A stretch of DNA of 64,000 nt, taken from contig NC_020291.1 of the NCBI RefSeq assembly GCF_000340885.1, positions 5,953,501-6,017,500 of the forward strand. The letters run 5' to 3'. Both the position numbers and the translations under genes were made by a program. Each line of letters begins with the position of its first letter. Positions within the stretch are counted from its first letter, which is position 1. The notes below the pieces were generated by a model. That model made no database searches. It was not told the DNA's origin and saw only the letters and a list, made by a program, of their open reading frames with translations. Positions 20,318 through 30,500 of this stretch are shown one piece after another. The DNA is from Clostridium saccharoperbutylacetonicum N1-4(HMT) (GTDB lineage: Bacteria > Bacillota > Clostridia > Clostridiales > Clostridiaceae).

Positions 20318-20480
20318 ATCGCAGGCGACTGTGGAGCCGGAGATTTTTAATATTAAGTTCCGTATTGTGCTTCTCACTCTTTTTATAGGTGCGCATCTGC
20401 CTTTTCGAACGTATGTGAGAAAAATCTGCACATTAGAAATGATGGCAGCTATGCTGCATATGATAACATTTTATGCAGGC
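20318..20480 (+). repeat. Mini-hairpin repeat cluster in a 636-bp intergenic region
   Basis: This stretch contains AAGTTCCGTATTGTG followed by CACTCTTTTTATAGGTGCGCAT, the same repeat unit as at 7760-7876, and a second hairpin GCAGC-TAT-GCTGC near 20453. A 79-codon open frame across it looks accidental. The rest of 20067-20702 is AT-rich and shows no gene. Confidence 0.5.
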
Positions 20481-20582
20481 GAATATGATTTGTTTTTTAT
20501 TCTTTTCTTATACACAGCTCATTTAAATAGCCTTTTTCATATATTATCCACAGATTTTACTGCATTATAAATTCATAAAAAA

Positions 20583-20605
20583 TAAAAAAAAGCATAAATT
20601 ATGCT
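20583..20605 (-). terminator. Terminator of the first licB-like gene
   Basis: The palindrome AGCATAAATTATGCT (20591-20605) is followed on the minus strand by eight T's. A second copy of the palindrome lies at 20653-20666, nearer the stop codon. Confidence 0.65.
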
Positions 20606-20702
20606 CAATATTTAAGACTAAGTTTTCAAATAAACTTTTCTTAATGAAATTAAGCATAAATTATGCATATTATTTTAAATATATCGTATTAATTAAACCA
20701 AA

Positions 20703-21668
20703 TTATTCAACTTCCATAAGACTTGGAACTTCATCTGTCCCAGCTTCAGGTTGCTTTGCTACAAAATAAACTCCACCTATAACCATTAAACTGCATACGA
20801 TTGTCATTATATCTATCTTTCTACCATTAATGAATACGTCAAATACAATTGACCAAACAACATATGTTATATTTAACCCCATAGCTCTAGTAGCACCAAT
20901 TTTATAAATTGCATTGTAATAGAATAAATATGATACTGTTCCTGACAATGCTGTAGCTCCGATCCACCATATTACACTTGTCCTTAAGATTTCAAAACTA
21001 AGTCCAATTCCACCTACAATTGGAACTATTAGAATTCCATATACTATTGCTGAAGTCATTTGTCTTATTTGAAGTGCAAATTCAGAAGATACTTCATCAT
21101 CTTTCATTCCATACGCACATATAACACATTCACTTCCCCAACCAAACACACATAACAAAGCACATAAAAATCCAACTATACTGATTCCATTTTCACTTGA
21201 TGAGTATCCAATTATTGATACACCTATAATTGCAAATATTAATCCAATCCATGCTTTCTTATTCATTTTCTCTTTTAATATGAAATAAGCTAAAATAGCC
21301 CCAACTGCTGGATATAATGATGAGATTATTGCAGTATAAGATGGTCCAATAAGCTTAACTGCAAGTAAATATCCTGCCATTCCAACAGGTCCACCCATAA
21401 GTGCCGCAAGTACAACAAATAAAGCACTTTTAGTTCTCATAGCTTTAAACAAATGACCTAATTGTCTTTTACTTGCAAGGTATATGAATGTCCATGCTGC
21501 TGAAAAAGCATCATGAAAAAATGCAGTTATAAATGGTGCTAAAAAAATTGCTCCCTCTGGTAAAAATGGGCTCATCCCAAGCACGATTGCCATTAACACG
21601 GTATCCAATCCCCAAGTGATTGCTGAGGTTACGCCACTTAATACACCGGCTTTATAATTTTTTTTCAT
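20703..21668 (-). CDS. LicB-like choline permease (EamA/DMT family), copy 1
   Basis: The 321-residue protein has about ten hydrophobic segments in two EamA halves. From memory of the family it resembles pneumococcal LicB beyond the general DMT pattern: GGPVGMAGYLLAVKLIG, SSLYPAVGAILAYF, GWGSECVICAYGM, and GLNITYVVWSIVFD correspond to LicB GGPIGM/AGPIGM, SAIYPAISVLLAFF, AWGSESVLSSFAM and GLNVSYVVWTVLF. LicB imports choline for attachment to teichoic acids. The neighbouring licC- and licA-type genes support this role. It is a tandem paralog of the next gene, with its own terminator. Which of the two is the main choline transporter cannot be told. Confidence 0.85.
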   Translation of the reverse strand: MKKNYKAGVLSGVTSAITWGLDTVLMAIVLGMSPFLPEGAIFLAPFITAFFHDAFSAAWTFIYLASKRQLGHLFKAMRTKSALFVVLAALMGGPVGMAGYLLAVKLIGPSYTAIISSLYPAVGAILAYFILKEKMNKKAWIGLIFAIIGVSIIGYSSSENGISIVGFLCALLCVFGWGSECVICAYGMKDDEVSSEFALQIRQMTSAIVYGILIVPIVGGIGLSFEILRTSVIWWIGATALSGTVSYLFYYNAIYKIGATRAMGLNITYVVWSIVFDVFINGRKIDIMTIVCSLMVIGGVYFVAKQPEAGTDEVPSLMEVE

Positions 21669-21792
21669 AATGAATCTCCCCTTTTATAATTACTTGCAAA
21701 ACATAAATTAATTTTATCAGACTCTGCAATTATTTTATATATATTTATTTTCTAAAATATAAATATATAAGGCCAATCAGCAAAATAATAAC

Positions 21793-21837
21793 AAAGGTAG
21801 TAAATAACTTATTTAATATAAATTACTTACTACCTTT
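21793..21837 (-). terminator. Terminator of the second licB-like gene
   Basis: An 11-bp perfect stem (AAAGGTAGTAA with TTACTACCTTT), extended by weaker pairs, lies 20 bp after the stop. It separates the two paralogous permease genes, which therefore are probably transcribed separately. Confidence 0.7.
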
Positions 21838-21858
21838 ATCTTTTAAACATATATTATA

Positions 21859-22830
21859 CTAATTAGCTTCTGCAAGCTTTGGAGTTTCTTTAGTTTCTTC
21901 TGAAATTTTTGCCATAAAATAAACTCCTCCCATAACCATCAAACTGCATATAATTGTTTTTAAACTTAATTGAGTTCCATTTATTAATACATCAAATATT
22001 ATTGCAAAAACAGTATTTGTAGAGTTTAATCCCATTGCTTTTGTAGCCCCAATTTTATCAATTGATTGATAATAGAACAAATATGATGCTGTTCCTGCTA
22101 AAGCAACTCCTATAAGCCACCAAACTGAATTTGTTTTTAAAGCTTCCATACCTATTCCAATTCCCCCTATCATTGGAACTATTAAGACAGCATAAACAAT
22201 ACCTGATGTTAATTGTCTTATTTGAAGTGCAGATTCTGCTGAAACTTCATCATCCTTCATTCCAATTGCACATATAACAGATTCACTTCCCCATCCTACT
22301 GCACACACTATAGCCCATATAATTCCAATCATACTAACTTCAGATCCATCTGGTGAATATCCAATTAAAAATATTCCTATAATTGCAACAATTAATCCTG
22401 CCCATCCCTTTTTACCTATTTTCTCCTTTAATATTAAGTATGCTAAAACTCCTCCAATTGCAGGATATAATGATGTTATAATTGCTGTATAAGATGCTCC
22501 TATATATTTAATTGACATTACATATCCTGTCATACCAATTGGACCACCCATAATTGCTGCTAATGCAACTACCAATCCGCTCTTAGTTTTCATAGCTTTA
22601 ACTAATGGTGATAATTTTCCTTTTATTGCAAGATATATAAATGTCCATATTGCAGAAAATACATCATGAAAACATGCTGCTATGATTGGTGCCACAAGTA
22701 CCGCACCTTCAGATGAGAATGGACTCATAGCAAGTATTAATGCCACTAAAACAGTATCTATCCCCCAAGTTACTGCCGAACCTATTCCGGTAAACACACC
22801 AATCTTATAGTCATTTTTATTATTTTCCAT
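21859..22830 (-). CDS. LicB-like choline permease (EamA/DMT family), copy 2
   Basis: The 323-residue protein is closely related to copy 1 along its full length (for example FFHDAFSAAWTFIYLA versus CFHDVFSAIWTFIYLA, and ILKEK followed by GWAGLIVAIIGI). It keeps the LicB-like segments GGPIGMTGYVMSIKYIG and GWGSESVICAIGM. In the C-terminal segment it reads GLNSTNTVFAIIFD where copy 1 and LicB keep YVVW, so substrate or kinetics may differ. It is divergent from the TetR gene at 23205; the 374-bp intergenic region serves both. Confidence 0.83.
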   Translation of the reverse strand: MENNKNDYKIGVFTGIGSAVTWGIDTVLVALILAMSPFSSEGAVLVAPIIAACFHDVFSAIWTFIYLAIKGKLSPLVKAMKTKSGLVVALAAIMGGPIGMTGYVMSIKYIGASYTAIITSLYPAIGGVLAYLILKEKIGKKGWAGLIVAIIGIFLIGYSPDGSEVSMIGIIWAIVCAVGWGSESVICAIGMKDDEVSAESALQIRQLTSGIVYAVLIVPMIGGIGIGMEALKTNSVWWLIGVALAGTASYLFYYQSIDKIGATKAMGLNSTNTVFAIIFDVLINGTQLSLKTIICSLMVMGGVYFMAKISEETKETPKLAEAN

Positions 22831-23204
22831 TAAAAATCCCCCTTAATCATTCATTTATAGTTTATACATTAATATTTTTCCTATACCATATACGTTTATC
22901 AAGTTCATTTTCTGAACACCTTAATACTATCATTGTTCATTGTTCATTACAATATGTTCAGAAAAAATATTTAAAATTTTCATATATTTTTATAATTTTA
23001 TAGAAATTTTATGTTCTTTTTACTTTTTTTGGTGTATAATTAAACTATCAATTGTTAGTTTAAAAATAATAAATAATTATAAGTAATATTATTGTTATTT
23101 TTTAAACTCTATATAATTTTTTCTAACATTAGTGTTTAAAATATATTATTAAAAAATATTAAAACAATACATATATTAAAATTACTATTCTCTAAGGAGT
23201 TTTT
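22831..23204. promoter_or_regulatory. Divergent intergenic region between licB-like copy 2 and tetR
   Basis: Both genes must be read from here. TTGTTAGTTTAAAAATAA near 23051 and a similar inverted TTATTTTTTAAAC near 23095 form a loose inverted repeat that could hold an operator for the TetR protein. No canonical -35/-10 pair stands out in the AT-rich background. Confidence 0.4.
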
Positions 23205-23813
23205 ATGAATACTCGAGACAAAATTATTTATGAAGCATTAAACCTCTTTTCAACAAAGGGCTTTGATGCAATATCTGTAAGAGATATCGCTAAAGCAGTT
23301 GGTATCAAAGCAAGTTCTCTTTATAATCATTTTAAAAATAAGCAAGATATTTTAGATACTATAATAAGTAAATATTCAGCTTATATCTCTAATTTCTTTG
23401 ATCACATGATATACAATTGTTGTATTAATGAAATTGTTATTAACAAGATTAAATATTTCTCAGAGGAGTATTTTTTTAAAGACTGTATAGAGATATTTAT
23501 GTTTTATTTAAAAGATGAGTATGTTGTTAAATTTAGAAAGTTGCTTATAATAGAACAATTCAATAATTCCGAAATTGCAAATATATATAATAAAATATTT
23601 GTTGAAGATATTTTAAATTTTCATACCAAAATCTTTGAATTACTTATGAACGAAAATGTAGTTATTAAAAAAGACCCTTATATTTTAGCTCTTCAGTTTT
23701 ATTCTCCAGCTTTTCTATTATTCTATAAGGATGATAATATAACTGATAAAGAATTAACTTCATTAAAAAATCACATTGCTGAATTTAAAGATACATATGT
23801 ATTGAAAGGATGA
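23205..23813 (+). CDS. TetR/AcrR-family transcriptional regulator
   Basis: The 202-residue protein has a TetR N-terminal DNA-binding domain (RDKIIYEALNLFSTKGFDA, IRDIAKAVGI-type helix-turn-helix, SSLYNHFKNKQDIL) and a divergent helical ligand domain. AAGGAG precedes the ATG by 6 nt. It is followed with overlap or near-overlap by the flavodoxin-like gene, so the two form an operon. The regulator probably controls its partner and perhaps the divergent choline permease. The ligand is unknown. Confidence 0.9.
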   Translation: MNTRDKIIYEALNLFSTKGFDAISVRDIAKAVGIKASSLYNHFKNKQDILDTIISKYSAYISNFFDHMIYNCCINEIVINKIKYFSEEYFFKDCIEIFMFYLKDEYVVKFRKLLIIEQFNNSEIANIYNKIFVEDILNFHTKIFELLMNENVVIKKDPYILALQFYSPAFLLFYKDDNITDKELTSLKNHIAEFKDTYVLKG

Positions 23814-23818
23814 TAGTT

Positions 23819-24514
23819 TTGAACATTACCATTATTTATGACAATAAAAATAACGCATTCAATTGTGTACAACTTTTATTACACAATTTAAAGATCAATG
23901 TAGATTTGGAAGTAACTGAATTCTACTTATCGGGAAATCATGGTACTTTGAAGAAACTTTCTTATATTGAAAATTTTAATTCTCCCTCTCCCGATATGGA
24001 TACCTTTAAAAAAATTATAACTTCATTAAAGAAATCAGATTTATTCATTATTGCTTCTCAAATTTCTAATTGTGACATTAGTATTGGAATGAAGAACTTT
24101 TTTTACAATCTATCGCAATATTTTATTGATGCTAAAATAAAATCACTGATACATAATAAGATTGGTATAGTAGTTTCAACAACAGCTGGTGCAGGATTAT
24201 TTTATAATACAAATCTGCTCAAAAAAAATTTAAATCTTTTAGGCATGAATTACATATTTAAATTTCACGAAACCCTTTACGAAACAAACTGGAATGATAT
24301 TAATCTTAAAACTAAAATGAAAATAAACAAAAATGCATTTAATATAACTTACAAAATTCTTAACTTATACAATAATCTTCACAGTGTAGGTTCACAATTT
24401 TTTAATAAAAAAATTTGTATGCCTAACATACATCTTGTTCACCCTGCCAAAAACAATATTATTGATGTTAGTTGCTTAGAAAAACAAGATCACTATCTTC
24501 ATAAGCACATGTAA
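23819..24514 (+). CDS. Flavodoxin-fold NAD(P)H-dependent oxidoreductase-like protein
   Basis: The protein of about 231 residues has a flavodoxin-like alternation: beta strand 1 ITIIYDNKNN, SDLFIIASQISNCDISIGMKNFFYNLS as the middle flavin-loop region, and NKIGIVVSTTAGAG. This resembles the FMN-dependent NADPH reductase/multimeric flavodoxin superfamily, but the phosphate-binding loop is weak, so FMN binding is not certain. I chose the TTG at 23819 because GAAAGG abuts the upstream ATG (23810) with no spacing. It is co-transcribed with tetR, a common pairing for regulators that sense quinones or electrophiles. The function is unproven. Confidence 0.72.
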   Translation: MNITIIYDNKNNAFNCVQLLLHNLKINVDLEVTEFYLSGNHGTLKKLSYIENFNSPSPDMDTFKKIITSLKKSDLFIIASQISNCDISIGMKNFFYNLSQYFIDAKIKSLIHNKIGIVVSTTAGAGLFYNTNLLKKNLNLLGMNYIFKFHETLYETNWNDINLKTKMKINKNAFNITYKILNLYNNLHSVGSQFFNKKICMPNIHLVHPAKNNIIDVSCLEKQDHYLHKHM

Positions 24515-24537
24515 TAATAAAAATCTCCACAAAAATA

Positions 24538-24608
24538 AGAGGTGCTTGTTTCACTCTAGCAAATTCAAAATCACATTTGAATACTATAAAGTGAAACAAA
24601 CTACCTCT
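24538..24608. terminator. Bidirectional terminator between oxidoreductase and licC
   Basis: A long hairpin pairs AGAGGT-gc-TTGTTTCACT with AGTGAAACAA-ac-TACCTCT. It lies between the convergent stop codons and so can serve both transcripts. Confidence 0.75.
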
Positions 24609-24635
24609 AATTGCTTCATTATCTATTGGGACTAT

Positions 24636-25331
24636 TTATAAATTAAGAGTTCTTTTTAAATACTCTAAATCTTGCAATGAATCTATTTCAAATATATCAT
24701 CTGATTCAATTTTTTCAATATAAACATTCATATTCTTTAGATTATCTACAGCAATACTATCCCAGTACAAATCTCTAAAATCGCCCTTATCTACTGCTTC
24801 TTCAACTTTCTTAGCAATAAGCTCTCCATCTTTTTCTGTCCAAAAAGATGCTCCAGACATTATATATTTAGGTTCATCACCTTCTTTTCCAATATCTACT
24901 CCAAATATTCTTCCATTATCATCATATTTTAAAATCCATTCACCAACTATATTTTCCTTGCAGGCAGAATAATATATTGACGTTGTTGGTTTGGCTTTTG
25001 GTAAAAAGTTTTTAGTAATATAATTATCTGCATCTATAACAAACGCATCATTAAGATATTGTCTTACAAGATACATAGTATATATATTGTTATATACATC
25101 AAATTTTTCATTAACTACTTTTATAAGATTATACTTTTTTACTATATCATCAAACTTTTCATGAAGATAACCAGTTAAAACTATAATTTCATTAATTCCG
25201 CACTCTCTTAAATTTAGTATTTGTCTTTCAAGTAAAGACATTCCATTAACTTCAATTAAAGACTTTGGAGTATTTTCTGTTAATGGTCTTAATCTTGTTC
25301 CCATTCCTGCTGCCATTAAAATTGCTCTCAT
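24636..25331 (-). CDS. licC: Phosphocholine cytidylyltransferase, LicC type
   Basis: The 231-residue protein has the nucleotidyltransferase signature AAGMGTRLRPLTENTPKSL at residues 7-25. It matches pneumococcal LicC, as I recall it, in specific stretches: VIDADNYITKN, SGASFW, DLYWDSIAVDN and EIDSLQDLEYLK. LicC makes CDP-choline from CTP and phosphocholine, the activated donor for decorating teichoic acids. It lies 109 bp downstream of the fused choline-kinase gene on the same strand, with a heptamer repeat in the gap. Length is normal and catalytic regions look intact. Confidence 0.9.
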   Translation of the reverse strand: MRAILMAAGMGTRLRPLTENTPKSLIEVNGMSLLERQILNLRECGINEIIVLTGYLHEKFDDIVKKYNLIKVVNEKFDVYNNIYTMYLVRQYLNDAFVIDADNYITKNFLPKAKPTTSIYYSACKENIVGEWILKYDDNGRIFGVDIGKEGDEPKYIMSGASFWTEKDGELIAKKVEEAVDKGDFRDLYWDSIAVDNLKNMNVYIEKIESDDIFEIDSLQDLEYLKRTLNL

Positions 25332-25346
25332 AACACACCTCTAGTT

Positions 25347-25400
25347 CAGTTTACAGTTTACAGTTTACAGTTTACAGTTTACAGTTTACAGTTTACAGTT
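25347..25400. repeat. Tandem heptanucleotide repeat (CAGTTTA) x 7.7
   Basis: Seven perfect tandem copies of CAGTTTA plus CAGTT occupy the gap between the choline-kinase fusion gene and licC, 16 bp upstream of the licC start codon. Perfect short tandem repeats are prone to slippage, so copy number may vary between isolates. Confidence 0.95.
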
Positions 25401-25439
25401 GGCATTATAAATCAAACTGTGCAAATTGTATACCGATAT

Positions 25440-27290
25440 TTATAATTTATTCAAACATTCTTTTGCTCTATTGTATCTATCAATTCCATAAGTACCAAAA
25501 TCATCGCCTTCAGCTTCTTTAATTAATGTCCAAACTGCCCATAGAAAATCCTGGCATATCTGATGGATTAATAATCTTCTTCTGGAATCTTTATCAGCTT
25601 CTTTTCCATTAAAGTATAACCTAAACATTAACTCAATGTCATCTTCTGAAAACTCATTTTCTAAAGAAAGTGCTGCTAAATCCCACATATCATCATTGAT
25701 GCCACTGTATTCCCAGTCAATTAAATAAATCCTACCATGTGTATCCTTAACAAAATTTTCTGAAACCAAATCATTATGTGATGGTACAAACACTCTGTTA
25801 CAAACCTTCAATTCCTCTTCTAGAGCCATAATTTTCTCTCTTACTTCTTCATAATCCTCAAAGAAATCTCCATGATCGTTTCTCAATATATTTTCATATT
25901 TTTCAAGTTCTCTAAACATACTAAATTCGTTATCCATATGGAAATCTGTACTTTCATGAAGATTTCTCAAAATAGTAGTAACTTGTTTTAAGTTTTCTTC
26001 TTTTTTAATACTCCTATGAGTTAATGTTTCTGCATTTTCAATAAATTTAGATATTTTAACTCCTGTCTCCAAGTTAAAGTATGGCACTTCAACATTATAA
26101 CCTTTTTCAGATGCAATTGCCGAGTTAAACATTTCTGTATTTCTATTAATCATTTGCTCAGTCCCAACTCCTGCAACTCTTAAAATATACTTTTCACCTT
26201 TAACAGCTATTCTGTAATTTTTATTTGTCATTCCTCCCGCTGGAACTATTTCAGTGATATCCTCGTCTTTAACCTTCAATGATTCACGGATTATAGTTTT
26301 TATATTATTGATTTCATAGTTGAGCTCTCTTCTTCTTATAGTTGGATAAAGATAATTTTTAATCTTTTCGTATTCCTTTGGAGTATCTGCATCCCCCCAT
26401 GCAAGATCATCTATTTTAACAAATCCAATATTATAATCTCTTGCAACATCTAATAGTACATATTCATAATTTAAATATGGATTTACATTCCCCTTAAATT
26501 CTTCAAGCATCATACTATACAGCTTGTATGAAATCTTAGTAAGTCCAATCATTTCTCCATCAATCCTGTTAAATTGGTGGATATCTTTAGACATCTTGTA
26601 TAAATGATTATCTCTTATTTCAACAAAAGCTTCATCTCCAGAACCACTTTCATTAGTAAAAAGTATACAATCTCGACTTGGACTTTCAGCTAATTCCTTT
26701 ATTGCTCTTTTTTCGAAAATCAAGTCATTTTCAATAAGTAAAAAATCATCATCAATGTATTCTTTAGCTAAAGATAAAGAATGCATAGTACCTGTCCACT
26801 TATAAGTATCACTTTTTACTAACTTTATGTTTTTACTACTTTTAAAGTATTCTTCAAAATATTGACTTTCATATCCTGTAACTATTACAGTTTTGGTTAT
26901 TCCATTTTCTTTTAATATATTTAAAGTTCTATCAATCAACTTAAAATCTTCAATTTCAAGCATTCCAACAGGCTTTCCAAATTCCTCTGTTCTACCAGCT
27001 GCTAATATAACAGCTTGTTTTACTATTTTCTTTTCTTCTTCATGAAGCTTTAATCTAGTATTCTTTGCCGAAGTAATATTTTCTTCTAAATACTTCATAC
27101 CTTTTTCAGTCACTTTATATAAAGTTCCCCTATTATTTGTTATTCTATCTATGTATGCAGCCTCTGTAAATTCCTTTAAAACAGCATTAACCTTACCAAG
27201 GGATATATTAGTTCTTTTGGCTAATTCTCTTTGATTTATATTAAAATTATCATTTAAAGTTTTTAATATTTTTATTCTATCCTCCAACAT
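25440..27290 (-). CDS. Fusion: winged helix + nucleotidyltransferase + LicA-type choline kinase
   Basis: The 616-residue protein has three parts. Residues 1-75 form a winged helix (INQRELAKRTNISLGKVNAVL, then a TLYKVTEKGMKYLEEN wing). Residues about 92-320 are a nucleotidyltransferase domain (VILAAGRTEEFGKPVG, LLIENDLIFE, WGDADTPKEYE) whose signature loop lacks the usual GxRLxPLT. Residues about 330-616 are a choline kinase close to LicA (AGGMTNKNYR, SHNDLVSENF, IYLIDWEYSGINDDMWDLAAL, and the DFGTYGIDRY end). The kinase makes phosphocholine for LicC just downstream. The winged helix could make it a self-regulating enzyme; this is inference. Start ATG has GGAG upstream. TdLicCA-like fusions of transferase and kinase are known in treponemes. 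Confidence 0.9.
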   Translation of the reverse strand: MLEDRIKILKTLNDNFNINQRELAKRTNISLGKVNAVLKEFTEAAYIDRITNNRGTLYKVTEKGMKYLEENITSAKNTRLKLHEEEKKIVKQAVILAAGRTEEFGKPVGMLEIEDFKLIDRTLNILKENGITKTVIVTGYESQYFEEYFKSSKNIKLVKSDTYKWTGTMHSLSLAKEYIDDDFLLIENDLIFEKRAIKELAESPSRDCILFTNESGSGDEAFVEIRDNHLYKMSKDIHQFNRIDGEMIGLTKISYKLYSMMLEEFKGNVNPYLNYEYVLLDVARDYNIGFVKIDDLAWGDADTPKEYEKIKNYLYPTIRRRELNYEINNIKTIIRESLKVKDEDITEIVPAGGMTNKNYRIAVKGEKYILRVAGVGTEQMINRNTEMFNSAIASEKGYNVEVPYFNLETGVKISKFIENAETLTHRSIKKEENLKQVTTILRNLHESTDFHMDNEFSMFRELEKYENILRNDHGDFFEDYEEVREKIMALEEELKVCNRVFVPSHNDLVSENFVKDTHGRIYLIDWEYSGINDDMWDLAALSLENEFSEDDIELMFRLYFNGKEADKDSRRRLLIHQICQDFLWAVWTLIKEAEGDDFGTYGIDRYNRAKECLNKL

Positions 27291-27338
27291 ATGTACCTAG
27301 CTCCTCTTTTCAAATTATTTATATATCCAATAATCACT

Positions 27339-27353
27339 GTTCGAAATTTGAAC
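27339..27353 (-). promoter_or_regulatory. Possible operator upstream of the choline-kinase fusion
   Basis: GTTCGAAATTTGAAC is a near-perfect 15-bp palindrome about 50 bp before the start codon. It could be bound by the protein's own winged helix. The evidence is only the symmetry and the position. Confidence 0.35.
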
Positions 27354-27410
27354 TAAAATAATTATATTCCTAATCCCCTTTTATGTCAATAAAACAATTA
27401 CAAATTAATG

Positions 27411-27455
27411 CAAAAATGCTGCTTAAATAACTATGAAAATTATTTAAACAGCATT
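27411..27455 (-). terminator. Terminator of the 1039-residue surface-protein gene
   Basis: A 16-bp stem with one mismatch (AATGCTGCTTAAATAA with TTATTTAAACAGCATT) is followed on the minus strand by TTTTTGC. It separates the surface-protein gene from the choline-kinase operon. Confidence 0.8.
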
Positions 27456-27505
27456 ATTACTTAAATTAATCTCTTAAATACAGTATGGTTTCAAATTTGT
27501 TTATA

Positions 27506-30500
27506 TTACCATGAAGCTGCACCATCTTGTCCAAAAGTATATACTCTATCATCAATAAACATGCCTTGGTTAATTACCATTTGTCCATTTGGAGTAAAGT
27601 AATACCATTTTCCATTTAAATTCAACCAGCCCTTATGCATTACTCCATTTTTACCAAGATAGTAAACTTTATTATCCACATTAATCCAACCCATTCTCAT
27701 TTCTCCTGTTGTTGGATCCAAATAGTAAGTCTTACCATCAGTGTTATCAACCTTCCAACCTGATGCTCTAAATCCTATATTATTTAAATAATAATTTTTA
27801 CCACCAGTAGTTATCCAAGCATTTTTAACTTGTCTATTATGTTTGTCAAAATAAGCAGGTTTTCCATTTACAGTTCCCCACTCTTCATATTTACTTAAAT
27901 CTACCCAAGTATCATTAAAATCATCATAAAATTGATCATCGTCTGTATTATTATTGTTGTTATTATTATTCCAATCAGAATTATCAACTCTATAGACTTC
28001 TAAAGTATATGTTTTAGTAGATGCTCCATCTTCTGATTTAACTTCTATTGTAATTTGAGTCTTTTGATTTCCTCTAAGACTTACAGATATTGCTGTATCA
28101 GAATAAGTCTGTCCATTAACAGTAATTGTAGAATTAGAATTCTTTGGAACAGGTGTTACCTTTATATTAGTTACATTTGTATCTACTCTAACTTTTGTTA
28201 TATCAGCTGTAGGATCAAATGTATAGTCTCCTGTATTAAGAATTACATTCTTTAACGCAGCATCACTACTTTTATTATTATTAGTTAAAGTTACTGTATA
28301 TGTCTTTGTCGTAGTTCCATCCTGTGCAGTTACAACTATTTTTACCTTTGTTGTTCCACTTGAATCCAAAGGCAACTCAGTTTCTTCTCCTGAAGGTAAA
28401 GTATATGATTGATCGCCACTATTGATTGTAGCAGTAATGGAAGCTATATTAGCATCTTGTGCTATTACTGTGAATTTTTCTGTAGTATCTTCCTTAGCAA
28501 CAGTTACATTATAGTTATAATCAGTACTTGAAAAACCTGTAGTTCCATTACTATTAGTTAAACTATAACCTTTTACTTTTAAAGAATTCAAAACAGCATT
28601 ATCTGATTTCTGTCCTTGATTTGGGTTAGTCTGATTTCCATAATTTTCAGGTAAATAGAAAACATAAGTATCTCCTATTGGCTCACTTGTATATATAGGC
28701 TCTCCATCAGTGTTAGTTTTGATAACCTTATTTCCACTTGAATCTGTTACATATGTAAATTCATCATAATATGCTTGTACAACCATTTTCTTAGCTGTAC
28801 CAATTTTTACATTAAGGTCAGTATCTCTAACATAATTACCACTACCGTCAGTAGCTAATATTGGCTTGTTATTAACTGAGGCTGTTGCTTCTGTTAAATT
28901 ATTGCTGTTAACATCATCTGCAAGCCAAACTTTTATATATTCATTTAAATTACTTCTTTTAGTTTTATCAAGAGATACCTTTACTGAATCTGAATTTGGT
29001 GATCCATAATATAAATCATAAGTACGTCTTGATGTATAAAATTTATCAATTAAATTTGTTGTTCCTGGCTGAGTTAAATACGGAGTTTTTGCCGTAGAAC
29101 TAGAATTATCAGCAACATCAAAAGATAAATTCATGTCAAAATTACTTGTATTTATAGGATTAACCTTAAATAAATATCTTGCTAGAATAGTCTGTGTATC
29201 TGTTATTTCACCATTGCTAGCCGCATATACATCTAATTGTAACTCATTTGTTGTTGTACTAGCTTTAAAATCAATAAATTGTTTTCCATTTTTAAGTTCT
29301 GACTTTACTACCTGAGTCTTTCCAGTAGAGTCCGTATAATTATTGGTTAAAACATAACCCACAGTAGTTTTATCTCTCAATAAAGTTGGATCTAGAGATA
29401 CCATTCCAGCCCTTTGATCAATATAAATTTCTCCTTTATAAGTCTTGAACGTAGCATTCTTATCCTGTAAAACATTAAATACCTTACCAACATATGCTTG
29501 CACATCTGTATTGTCATTATAATTAAGCTTTGTTATTCCAGCATCTTTTAAGCTATAATCATTGCTAGAATTCAAATTTTTATATCGAATTTCTATTGCA
29601 TAAGCTTTTTGGATATCTTTGTTGGCTCCACTTCCAGAATCCAATTTAACTACTATTGACTCTGGCTGTCCTAATTTAGCCAAACTACCAGTAAGCTGCT
29701 GTCCATCAATATTATATTCTGTTCCAATTGTAGCTTTTTTACCATTTTTATATACCATTGCATTTTCTAAATTCATTGTATTTTCAAATGTCATAACATA
29801 CTTTAATGCTGAAACAGAATCGGGTACATCAAAGGTATATCTAAGTGCCATACTTGAATCTGCTTTTGCATCTTGTACATATAAAAATGGAGTTGTATTA
29901 TTTACTTTTTCACTTGCTGTACCAATAAAAGCATTTGTTATATTATCAAAAGAATTTTGAGAGCCAACATAAGCCTTAAAAGTCATAGGATTTATTTTGT
30001 TAACAACGAAGTCAGTTGCATGCTCTATTGTTATTGTTTGACTTGCATATTCTGTATCCTTATATGTTCCAACATTAGCTTCATCCACTCCACTAAGACT
30101 TTTACTTGCTGGTACAAAGTCAACATTTTGTGTTCTAAATGAAATTTTGTACTCTATCTTATTAACTCCTAAAGGTAAATTCTTTATAGTTTTACCTACA
30201 CTTGGCACTGCTCCATTTACAATTTGATAATCAGAAATAGTTATTCCTATTTCATTCAATGTAGTAGTATCTGTAACAGGAGTACCATTGATAGAAACTA
30301 TTTCAACATTTTGTTGAGTTATATCAGATGTTGATGTCTTTGTATCCTTTGCTAATTTTTGCAAAGCATCAATAGTAGTTCTTACATCTTTTACTGTTAT
30401 ATCGAAGCCTCCTACAACATTTTGAGTAGAATATATTGTCTCATTCAATGTAGTATCATTTCTTGGTGTTATCAGATTTTTATCTCCTGCAATACTTACT

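Noticed and set aside
20331..20570. 79-codon plus-strand open frame
   Set aside because: It runs across the mini-hairpin repeat, has no convincing ribosome-binding site and its translation shows no known pattern.
25347..25400. Heptamer repeats considered as a CRISPR or replication iteron array
   Set aside because: The unit is only 7 bp without spacers, and no replication gene is nearby; a microsatellite is the simplest reading.
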